A stretch of 62,748 nt of DNA, taken from assembly GCF_900659615.1 (NCBI RefSeq), contig NZ_CAACUY010000032.1, positions 1-62,748 of the forward strand, given 5' to 3'. The notes beneath the pieces were generated by a model, which saw only the letters and a list, made by a program, of their open reading frames with translations, was not told the origin of the DNA and searched no databases. Position 1 is the stretch's first letter. Every line of letters starts with the position of its first letter. Position numbers and translations under genes: made by a program. This document shows positions 56,283 to 62,748 of this stretch, piece by piece. The DNA is from Actinomadura fibrosa (GTDB lineage: Bacteria > Actinomycetota > Actinomycetes > Streptosporangiales > Streptosporangiaceae).

Positions 56283-56807
56283 ATGGCCAACGAGATCTTC
56301 GCGACGCTGAACACGTCGCTCGGCAAGATCGTGATCCAGCTCTATCCGGAGCAGGCGCCCGAGACCGTGGCGAACTTCGTCGACCTGGCGGAGGGCAACC
56401 GGACCTGGCACGACCCCAACACGGGCCAGAAGACCGACGCGCCGCTGTACAACGGCACCATCTTCCACCGGGTCATCCCGAACTTCATGATCCAGGGCGG
56501 TGACCCGCTCGGCACCGGCACCGGCGGCCCCGGCTACCAGTTCAAGGACGAGTTCCACCCGGACCTGCGGTTCAACAAGCCCTACCTGCTGGCCATGGCC
56601 AACGCCGGGCCCGGCACCAACGGCTCGCAGTTCTTCATCACCACGAACGTCGGCGCGACGCAGCACCTGACCGGCCGGCACACCATCTTCGGCAAGGTCA
56701 TCGAGGGCACCGACGTGGTGGACCGGATCAGCGCGGTCGAGACGGGCGCGATGGACCGCCCGCGCGAGGACGTCGTGATCCAGTCGGTGACGATCGAGCG
56801 GCGTTAG
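56283..56807 (+). CDS. Peptidyl-prolyl cis-trans isomerase (cyclophilin type)
   Basis: A 174-residue cytosolic cyclophilin that speeds proline isomerisation in folding proteins. The catalytic region is IFHRVIPNFMIQGGDP with the essential Arg, followed by NGSQFFITT and LTGRHTIFGKVIEG. An insertion after EGNRTWHDPNTGQ is common in actinobacterial PpiA. There is no signal peptide. The start ATG follows GAGGAGGGGG. Confidence 0.94.
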   Translation: MANEIFATLNTSLGKIVIQLYPEQAPETVANFVDLAEGNRTWHDPNTGQKTDAPLYNGTIFHRVIPNFMIQGGDPLGTGTGGPGYQFKDEFHPDLRFNKPYLLAMANAGPGTNGSQFFITTNVGATQHLTGRHTIFGKVIEGTDVVDRISAVETGAMDRPREDVVIQSVTIERR

Positions 56808-56873
56808 CCGTTTAACTGGGAGGAGAACCTTCCCACGGGCAAGAACCCGCCCCGGCCCCGACGGAGCCCCCAG

Positions 56874-57767
56874 ATGAGCACAGACCCGAGTCCAGCGCCC
56901 GAGACCTCGGTGCCGACCTGCTACCGGCATCCGGGACGGGAGACCTACGTCCGCTGCACGCGGTGCGACCGCTACATCTGCGCCGACTGCATGCGGGACG
57001 CGGCCGTCGGGCACCAGTGCGTGGAGTGCGTGGCCGAGGGGAACCGGGGAGTCCGGCGCGCCCGGCCCGTGACGCCCCTGGGGGCGCGCGGGCCGGCGTC
57101 GGCGGTGCCGGCGGTGACGTACTCGCTGATCGGCCTGTGCGTGCTGGCCTACCTCGCGGAGCTGTCGTCCTGGCAGGTCATCACCGACTACATGATGGTC
57201 GGCCAGGCGGCGCTGCGCAGCGGGGACGTGATCGGCGTCGCCGAGGGCGAGTGGTACCGCCTGTTCACCTCGATGTTCCTGCACCAGCGCGGGGGAAGCT
57301 TCGGGATCACCCACATCCTGTTCAACATGTGGGCGCTGTGGGCGCTCGGCCCCGCGCTGGAGCAGGTGCTCGGGCGGTGGCGCTTCCTCGCGCTGTACCT
57401 GCTGTCCGGGCTGGGCGGGTCGGTGCTGCTGTACCTGGTCGACCCGGGGAACTCGGCGGTCGGCGCGTCCGGGGCCATCTTCGGCCTGTTCGGGGCGTAC
57501 TTCGTGATCGGCCGCAGGCTGGGCGGGCAGGTCGGCCCGATCGTGTTCCTGCTGGTCATCAACCTGGTGATCACGTTCTCGGTGCCGGACATCTCCTGGG
57601 AGGGGCATGTCGGCGGCCTCGTGGTCGGCGCGGCGCTCGCCGTGGGGTTCGCGTACGCGCCGGCCGCGCACCGCAGGCTCGTCCACATCGGCGCCTCGGT
57701 GGCCATGCTGGCACTGCTCGCGACGCTGGTCCTGGTGAAGACGGCGGAGCTGAGCCCGTCCATCTAG
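56874..57767 (+). CDS. Rhomboid-family intramembrane serine protease with zinc-finger head
   Basis: A 297-residue membrane protease. The first 52 residues carry a B-box-like zinc finger (Cys16, His19, Cys28, Cys31, Cys36, Cys39, His47, Cys49, Cys52). Six or seven helices follow. The catalytic Ser is in GASGAIFG (about residue 199) and the His in GHVGG (about 245). It cuts substrates inside the membrane. It is 66 bases behind the cyclophilin gene, a conserved neighbour. Confidence 0.94.
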   Translation: MSTDPSPAPETSVPTCYRHPGRETYVRCTRCDRYICADCMRDAAVGHQCVECVAEGNRGVRRARPVTPLGARGPASAVPAVTYSLIGLCVLAYLAELSSWQVITDYMMVGQAALRSGDVIGVAEGEWYRLFTSMFLHQRGGSFGITHILFNMWALWALGPALEQVLGRWRFLALYLLSGLGGSVLLYLVDPGNSAVGASGAIFGLFGAYFVIGRRLGGQVGPIVFLLVINLVITFSVPDISWEGHVGGLVVGAALAVGFAYAPAAHRRLVHIGASVAMLALLATLVLVKTAELSPSI

Positions 57768-57906
57768 CGCCGCGCTCAGAAGGCGGGCAGCGCGAAGCCG
57801 CTCGGGCGGCCCTGAGCCGGTCTGTGCGGCCTTGGCGGGGCCAGGACGCGGGCCCGGTACGGGTCACGGCCTGTACCGGGCCGCACGGCCGATCCCGGCT
57901 CGCACC

Positions 57907-57957
57907 TGTGGAAAACCTGGGGAAAAGTGGCGCGGGAGATCCCCAGTCTGTGGATAA
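57907..57957 (-). promoter_or_regulatory. DnaA-box pair near crgA
   Basis: TGTGGATAA (57949-57957, perfect) and TGTGGAAAA (57907-57915, one mismatch), with TGGGGAAAA between them, in the rhomboid-crgA gap. Confidence 0.5.
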
Positions 57958-57977
57958 CTCCGGGGAACCGGGGCGCG

Positions 57978-58235
57978 TCAGCGCCAGCGGGTGGAGAGCA
58001 CCACGCCGAGGATGATGGCGGCGAAGCCGATCCCCAGGTTCCAGTTGTGCAGGTCGCTCATGTACGGCACGTCGGTGCCGGTGCTGGCCGTCACGTAGAA
58101 GACCGCGATCCAGATCAGGCCGATCAGCCACAGCCCGACCATCGTCGGCACCAGCCAGCGCGGGCTGACCTCGGGCGCCTTCGACTTCTGCGGGGGCGTG
58201 TAGACGGCCTTCTTGCGCACTTTGGACTTGGCCAC
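57978..58235 (-). CDS. crgA: Cell-division protein CrgA
   Basis: An 85-residue membrane protein with two helices (about 28-48 and 65-82) and a basic head (MAKSKVRKK). CrgA links FtsZ with wall-synthesis proteins at the septum and delays division in aerial hyphae of Streptomyces. WNLGIGFAAIILGVVLSTRWR is the conserved end. The start is GTG. It is divergent from the DUF881 gene. Confidence 0.94.
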   Translation of the reverse strand: MAKSKVRKKAVYTPPQKSKAPEVSPRWLVPTMVGLWLIGLIWIAVFYVTASTGTDVPYMSDLHNWNLGIGFAAIILGVVLSTRWR

Positions 58236-58316
58236 GGTGGGATCGTTCTCCTCGGGCGTCCGGCGGCCGGAGCGCCGGTCCGCGCATGGGTGTTTTGTCG
58301 GTTAGCGTAGTCGCTG

Positions 58317-59102
58317 GTGAGCAGCGTACGGCGTCCGGCGTGGGGAAGCATCATCCCAGCTATCACGCTTCTCGCGGGCACCTTGTTCGCGGCGAGCGCG
58401 AGCACGGCCCGCGGCACGAGCCTGCGCGACGAGGGCCGCACCCGGATCACCGAGCTGATCACCGCCGAGCAGCGCCGCGGCCACCGCGAACGCGCCGAGT
58501 ACCGGGAGCTGCGCCGCGAGGTGGACGAGCTGTCCCGCGACGCCGGGCGGCACGATCAGCGCGTCGAGCAGGCCCGGCGCGAGGCCGCGGGGCTCGCCGG
58601 CCCGGCCGGTTTCACCGCCGTGACCGGGCGCGCCGTCCGCGTGTCGCTGGACGACGCCCCGCTGCCCGGGTCCGGCGACCTGCCGCACGGCGTCCGGCCC
58701 GACGATCTCGTCGTCCACCAGGGCGACGTCCAGGCGGTCGTGAACGCGCTGTGGGCCGGCGGGGCGCGGGCGATGCAGATCATGGACCAGCGCGTGATCT
58801 CGACCAGCGCGGTGCGGTGCGTGGGCAATACCCTGATCCTCCAGGGCGTGGTGTACTCGCCTCCGTTCCGGATCACCGCCGCCGGGGACCCGGAGCGGCT
58901 CAGGGCGGCGCTCGACGCCTCCCCCGAGATCGCGACGTACCGGAAGTACGTCCGCGCGTACGGGCTCGGGTACGGGGTCCGGACGTTGGAACGCGCCACG
59001 CTGCCCGCCTACACGGGGAACGTGCCGATGATCCACGCGACGGTGCCGCGGGACGGCGCGGCACCGCCGGACGGGACGGGGCGGCCGACCCCAGGCGGTT
59101 GA
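58317..59102 (+). CDS. DUF881 family membrane-anchored protein
   Basis: A 261-residue protein with one N-terminal membrane helix (about 9-28), a coiled-coil part (about 40-90) and the DUF881 domain (VRVSLDDAP; HQGDVQAVVNALWAGGARAMQIMDQRV). Family members sit beside crgA and sortase genes and are probably envelope or division factors of unknown action. The start is GTG. Confidence 0.9.
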   Translation: MSSVRRPAWGSIIPAITLLAGTLFAASASTARGTSLRDEGRTRITELITAEQRRGHRERAEYRELRREVDELSRDAGRHDQRVEQARREAAGLAGPAGFTAVTGRAVRVSLDDAPLPGSGDLPHGVRPDDLVVHQGDVQAVVNALWAGGARAMQIMDQRVISTSAVRCVGNTLILQGVVYSPPFRITAAGDPERLRAALDASPEIATYRKYVRAYGLGYGVRTLERATLPAYTGNVPMIHATVPRDGAAPPDGTGRPTPGG

Positions 59103-59156
59103 CGCGCAGGCGGCTGACGGCCCGGCGGCAGGGCCGTCCACCACAGGGCAGCCGGT

Positions 59157-59188
59157 CACCACACGGCGGCTTCACCACACGGCAGCTT
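59157..59188. repeat. 16-bp tandem repeat before the sortase gene
   Basis: CACCACACGGC-[A/G]-GCTT occurs twice in direct succession with one difference. A partial third unit follows, and a weaker copy lies just upstream. Confidence 0.7.
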
Positions 59189-59210
59189 CACCACGAGGGA
59201 GGGACGCTCG

Positions 59211-59843
59211 GTGCGAACGGTCATCCGGACTTTCGGCGAGCTGTGCATAACCGCCGGGCTCATCCTGATGCTGTTCGTCACCTACGAGCTCTGGGGGACG
59301 GGCCAGTACACCCGGTCGCAGCAGGACCGGCTGGGCCGCGAGCTGGAGAAGACGTGGCAGGGCAGGGTGACCACCGAGAAGGTGAACCTCGGCGAGGGCC
59401 TCGCGATGATCCGCATCCCGCGGTTCGGCGCCAAGTACCACTTCGTGGTCATCGAGGGCGTCGGGCGGTCCGACCTACGCAAGGGCCCCGGCCACTATCC
59501 GGGCAGCGCGCTGCCGGGCCAGGTCGGGAACTTCGTCGTCTCCGGGCATCGGACGACGTACTCGGCGCCGTTCAACCGGCTGGGCGAGCTGGAGTCCGGT
59601 GACAAGATCCTCATCGACACCCGCGACGAGCAGTTCGTCTACACGGTCACCGACCGGAGGATCGTGAAGCCGTCGGCCGTGGAGGTGACGGCGCCCGTCC
59701 CGTTCCATCCGAAGCGGCGGCCGACCGACAAGCTGATCACGCTCACCACCTGCCATCCGAAGTACTCCGCCGCCCAGCGAATGATCATCTTCGGGAAGCT
59801 GACCGCCGAGGTCCACCGCCGTCCCGCCGCGTCCGGAAAGTAG
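59211..59843 (+). CDS. Class E sortase
   Basis: A 210-residue transpeptidase anchored by one N-terminal helix (about 10-27). The catalytic Cys is in TLTTCHP (about 181), the His in VVSGHR (about 114) and the Arg near AQRM. Class E sortases attach LAXTG-type proteins to the wall in high-GC Gram-positives. The start is GTG with GAGGGAGGG upstream. It is followed by a small membrane protein ten bases later. Confidence 0.94.
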   Translation: MRTVIRTFGELCITAGLILMLFVTYELWGTGQYTRSQQDRLGRELEKTWQGRVTTEKVNLGEGLAMIRIPRFGAKYHFVVIEGVGRSDLRKGPGHYPGSALPGQVGNFVVSGHRTTYSAPFNRLGELESGDKILIDTRDEQFVYTVTDRRIVKPSAVEVTAPVPFHPKRRPTDKLITLTTCHPKYSAAQRMIIFGKLTAEVHRRPAASGK

Positions 59844-59853
59844 GAGGCCCTCC

Positions 59854-60060
59854 GTGTACGCCCTCATCTGGCGCCTGCTGCCGGGAAGCCGGCCGACCAA
59901 GATCGCCCTCGCGGCCGTGCTCGTCCTCGTGGCCGCCGTCGTGCTCTGGTACCTCGTGTTCCCCTGGCTGGAGCCGAAGGTCCAGTTCGACCACGGGGTC
60001 GTGGACGGGGGCCGGACCGGCGCGCCGTCGGGCGGGCCGTCCACCGCGCCGCCCGGCTGA
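59854..60060 (+). CDS. Small membrane protein downstream of the sortase
   Basis: A 68-residue protein with one membrane helix (about 16-38) and a Gly/Pro/Ser-rich outer tail. Small proteins of this kind follow the class E sortase gene in many actinomycetes. Function is unknown. The start is GTG with AGGAGG upstream. Confidence 0.8.
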   Translation: MYALIWRLLPGSRPTKIALAAVLVLVAAVVLWYLVFPWLEPKVQFDHGVVDGGRTGAPSGGPSTAPPG

Positions 60061-60126
60061 ATCGGGTCCGTTCGGAAAATTTCCGTTGAAATCCGTAACG
60101 TCCCGGCAGCGCGGATCGAAGACTCT

Positions 60127-60171
60127 AGTGAGGGCTTCCGCCATTGCCCCCGAGTGGCGGAGGCCCTCACT
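60127..60171 (+). terminator. Terminator behind the sortase unit
   Basis: A long hairpin, AGTGAGGGC and TCCGCCA paired with TGGCGGA and GCCCTCACT, interrupted by one mismatch, around an 11-nt loop. Confidence 0.8.
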
Positions 60172-60217
60172 CATGCCCGGCCCCCTGGGCGGCCGCGGGC
60201 GACCCCGGACAACGACG

Positions 60218-60251
60218 AAGGCCCCGGTCTCCTCTCGGAGGCCGGGGCCTT
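60218..60251 (-). terminator. Terminator behind pknB
   Basis: A perfect 10-bp stem (60218-60227 with 60242-60251), thirty bases beyond the pknB stop. Confidence 0.75.
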
Positions 60252-60281
60252 GCGCCGCGAGCCGCTACGGTCGCCGCCGGC

Positions 60282-62090
60282 TCACTGCCCGTTCGGGAAT
60301 CCGGGGAACCCGGTCGTCGGCGACTGGCTCGGCGGCGTCGGCGTCTGCGTCTGCTTCTGCGCCACGAAGATGATCACCGTGTCGCCCGGTGCGACCGTCG
60401 CGTCCGCCCCCGGCTGCTGGTCGTACACGAAGCCGGGCGCGACCTGCTTGTCCGGCGGCGGCGCGCCGAGCTGCGTCTTGCACTTGAGGCCGAGTCCGGC
60501 CAGCTTGGAGCAGGCGGCCCGCTGGCTGTTGTTGAACAGGTTCGGCACCTTGAGGTTGCTCGGCCCGTCCGACACGACCACGGTGACGGTCGTGTTCCGC
60601 GCCCGCTTCTCCCCGCCGGACGGGTCGGTGCTGATGACCTGGAGGCGCGGGACGGTGTCGCTGTGCTCGACCCGCTTCTCGACCTCGAAGCCCTTGCCCT
60701 CCAGGAGGCTCTTCGCCGTCGCGTACGACTTGCCGGTGACGTCGGGCACCGTGATCAGCGTGGGCGGCTTCTTGCCCTTGGACACGACCATCGCCACGGA
60801 GGCGCCCTTGTCCAGCTTGGTGCCGGGCTTCGGGTCCGTGGTGATGACGTTGCCGCTCTTGATCTCGTCGTCGTAGTCGGTCTTGGTCTCGCCGACCTTG
60901 AACCCGAGGTTCGTCAGCTGGAGGCGCGCCTGGTCCTGCGGGGTGTCGAGCACCGAGTCGGGGACGGCGACCTGGTCGCTCCCGCCGTCGTTGCCCGACA
61001 TCATGAAGCCGATGAGCGCCGCCGCGCCGATGACCACCACGCCGAGCGCGATCCAGAGCGCGGCCTTCTTGCCGGCCCCGCCGCGCTCGGGCATGTCGTC
61101 GTCGTAATGGACGGGCGGCAGGCCGTAGCCGTCGTCGGCCGGACGGTGCACCTGCGTGCGCGCCGGCCCGCCCTGGTAGGCGCCCATCACCTGGGTGCCC
61201 TGCGGCTGCCCGCCCATGAGCATGGTGGACGCGGCCGTCGAGGCGACCGGCTGCCCCTGCAGGACGCGCTGGATCTCCTGCCGGAACTCCGTCGCGTTCT
61301 GGTAGCGGTGCGCCGGGTCCTTGGCCATGGCCTTCAGCACGATCGCGTCGGCCCACTGGGGGATCTCCGGGTCCACCTGGGACGGCGGGACGGGCTCCTC
61401 CCGGACGTGCTGGTAGGCGATCGCGACCGGGGAGTCGCCGGTGAACGGCGGACGGCCGGTGAGCAGCTCGTACAGCACGCACCCGGTCGAGTAGATGTCG
61501 CTGCGGGCGTCGACCCGCTCGCCGCGCGCCTGCTCCGGCGACAGGTACTGGGCCGTGCCGATCACCTGGGCGGTCTGCGTCATCGTGGCGGCGGAGTCGG
61601 CCATGGCCCGGGCGATGCCGAAGTCCATGACCTTGACCTCGTGGTTGCGGGTCAGCATCACGTTGGCCGGCTTGATGTCGCGGTGCACGATGCCGCCGCG
61701 GTGGCTGTAGTCGAGCGCCCGCAGGATCCCGTCGGTGATCTCCAGCGCCTTGTCCGGCAGCAGCGCGCGGTTCTCCCTGAGCAGGTCGCGCAGCGTGCTG
61801 CCGTCCACGTACTCCATGACGATGTACGGGATGGGAGTGTCGCCGATGATGTCCTCGCCGGTGTCGTACACGGCGATGACCGAGGGGTGGTTCAGCGAGG
61901 CGGCCGACTGGGCCTCGCGCCGGAACCGGGCCTGGAACGTCGGGTCGCGGGCCAGGTCGGAGCGCAGCGTCTTGATCGCGACCACGCGATCGAGGCGCAG
62001 GTCCCGGGCACGGTAGACCTCGGCCATGCCGCCCCGCCCGATCACCGTGTCGAGCTCGTAGCGGCCGCCGAGCAGCCGAGGTTGACTCAT
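60282..62090 (-). CDS. pknB: PASTA-domain Ser/Thr protein kinase PknB (Stk1 family)
   Basis: A 602-residue membrane kinase that senses muropeptides or lipid II and controls cell-wall growth. The kinase domain covers about 10-275, with GRGGMAEVY loop, VAIK lysine, HRDIKPANV and DFG. A juxtamembrane linker and one helix (about 346-368) follow, and then three PASTA repeats outside (each like VPDVTGKSYATAKSLLEGKGF). The Pro/Thr-rich end is disordered. It lies directly after another kinase-type gene at the window end, the usual pknA-pknB order. Confidence 0.97.
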   Translation of the reverse strand: MSQPRLLGGRYELDTVIGRGGMAEVYRARDLRLDRVVAIKTLRSDLARDPTFQARFRREAQSAASLNHPSVIAVYDTGEDIIGDTPIPYIVMEYVDGSTLRDLLRENRALLPDKALEITDGILRALDYSHRGGIVHRDIKPANVMLTRNHEVKVMDFGIARAMADSAATMTQTAQVIGTAQYLSPEQARGERVDARSDIYSTGCVLYELLTGRPPFTGDSPVAIAYQHVREEPVPPSQVDPEIPQWADAIVLKAMAKDPAHRYQNATEFRQEIQRVLQGQPVASTAASTMLMGGQPQGTQVMGAYQGGPARTQVHRPADDGYGLPPVHYDDDMPERGGAGKKAALWIALGVVVIGAAALIGFMMSGNDGGSDQVAVPDSVLDTPQDQARLQLTNLGFKVGETKTDYDDEIKSGNVITTDPKPGTKLDKGASVAMVVSKGKKPPTLITVPDVTGKSYATAKSLLEGKGFEVEKRVEHSDTVPRLQVISTDPSGGEKRARNTTVTVVVSDGPSNLKVPNLFNNSQRAACSKLAGLGLKCKTQLGAPPPDKQVAPGFVYDQQPGADATVAPGDTVIIFVAQKQTQTPTPPSQSPTTGFPGFPNGQ

Positions 62091-62112
62091 ATGTGCACTT
62101 TCCCTCGTACGT

Positions 62113-62748
62113 CTACACCTTGTCCTCCGAACCTAGCTCCCCGCCCTCCGTGGGCGGGGGATCCGGGCTCGGAGTTGACGGAGTCGTGGTGCTCGCCGTC
62201 GGTGTCGGTGTCGGGTCTGGGGCGCTGGGAGTCGCCCGGGACGATTTCCTCTTTGGCTTCAGTGAAGGGGACGTGCTGCCGGGCTTCGGCGTTGACGGAC
62301 GGCTCCTGTGCGTCCGGTGCCGCCGCGTGGCAGCCGGTGCCGGGCTCTTGCCGGCCTTGCGTGCGGACGGTCTGCTGGACGGGACGGCGGGGTCGTCGTC
62401 GACGTCGCCGCCCACGGGGCTGGTGGACGGTGTCCGGGGCGGGTCGCGCTGGTCACCGCCGGATCCGGCGAACGCCAGCCCCCAGAGCGAACCGACGACG
62501 AGGGCGCCGATGAGCAGCAGCCCCGCGGCGACCGACGTGTAGGCCAGCCTGGAGCGGCGCCGCGCCGGGCGCCGCCGTGCCGCGCGCCGTTGCCCGGTCA
62601 CGGTCCCGTCCGAGAGGTTATCCGGGACGCCGTCGGCGTCAAAACCCGGCAGAGCGGACGTCCGTCCGGTGGCCGCGGCCCGGTTCGACCGCGGCGCCAC
62701 GTGCCCGGGGCGCGCCGGCGGGGTCACGGCGGTCACGGCGCCGGCCCG
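62113..62748 (-). CDS. C-terminal part of a membrane protein, probably kinase PknA (cut by the window end)
   Basis: The frame is open at the right edge, and 211 codons are visible. An Arg-rich cytoplasmic stretch precedes one membrane helix (LAYTSVAAGLLLIGALVVGS) and a Pro/Ser/Thr-rich outer tail without PASTA repeats. Position directly before pknB fits the tail of pknA. The kinase domain is outside the window, so the identity is inferred from gene order only. Confidence 0.65.
   Translation of the reverse strand, partial: RAGAVTAVTPPARPGHVAPRSNRAAATGRTSALPGFDADGVPDNLSDGTVTGQRRAARRRPARRRSRLAYTSVAAGLLLIGALVVGSLWGLAFAGSGGDQRDPPRTPSTSPVGGDVDDDPAVPSSRPSARKAGKSPAPAATRRHRTHRSRPSTPKPGSTSPSLKPKRKSSRATPSAPDPTPTPTASTTTPSTPSPDPPPTEGGELGSEDKV

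Overview
The window is very GC-rich, uses GTG and TTG starts freely and carries the replication-origin neighbourhood of a high-GC Gram-positive chromosome. The order is sigM - anti-sigma - trxB - trxA ... parB - parA - rsmG ... jag - yidC - yidD - rnpA - rpmH | dnaA - oriC - dnaN - gnd - recF - DUF721 - gyrB - gyrA - DUF3566 - tRNA-Ile. That order, together with crgA, a class E sortase and a PASTA kinase at the right end, points to an actinomycete. From recalled gene order I would guess the Streptosporangiales (an Actinomadura-like organism), but this was not checked against a database.

Layout. 0-4.6 kb: end of a membrane pseudokinase-type gene, the ECF sigma SigM and its zinc anti-sigma, and the thioredoxin system under a clear SigR-type promoter. 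4.6-7.9 kb: GNAT acetyltransferase, PLP aminotransferase and D-Ala-D-Ala ligase. 7.9-10.7 kb: a 2.86-kb stretch with no believable gene, full of short degenerate repeats and containing three parS or parS-like sites. 10.7-16.8 kb: parB-parA-rsmG, a small membrane protein, and jag-yidC-yidD-rnpA-rpmH in overlapping order. 16.8-31.2 kb: repeat-bearing dnaA upstream region, dnaA with a very long disordered linker, oriC packed with DnaA boxes, dnaN, gnd, recF, a DciA-like gene, gyrB, gyrA, DUF3566 and tRNA-Ile. 

31.2-42 kb is accessory: intradiol dioxygenase, SGNH hydrolase, a TetR-controlled oxidoreductase/SDR set with three copies of the likely operator, a DnaA-box-rich non-coding locus, a LexA-box-preceded small gene, an AraC/EamA pair, a secreted M64 metallopeptidase and an SDR. 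The conserved 39-residue DLW-39 gene, a HAD hydrolase and tRNA-Ala follow. 43.2-46 kb holds small unknown genes and an Imm1-type immunity gene. 46-52.9 kb carries an ECF42/DGPF pair with a SnoaL gene, an SDR, a DHFR-like reductase, a PrsW-ECF sigma operon and a GlxA-type regulator facing a rhodanese gene. 53-62.7 kb returns to conserved genes: DEAD helicase, acetyltransferase, cyclophilin, rhomboid protease, crgA, DUF881, class E sortase, pknB and the tail of a second kinase-like membrane protein.

How the genes fit together: the core encodes replication initiation (DnaA, oriC, DnaN, DciA-like, gyrase), origin segregation (ParAB and parS), membrane insertion and RNA maturation (YidC/YidD/Jag, RnpA), redox control (SigR promoter, TrxAB) and cell-division control (CrgA, PknB). 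The most notable non-coding signals are the repeat-rich parS region, DnaA-box clusters away from oriC, the triple TetR operator and a probable SOS box.
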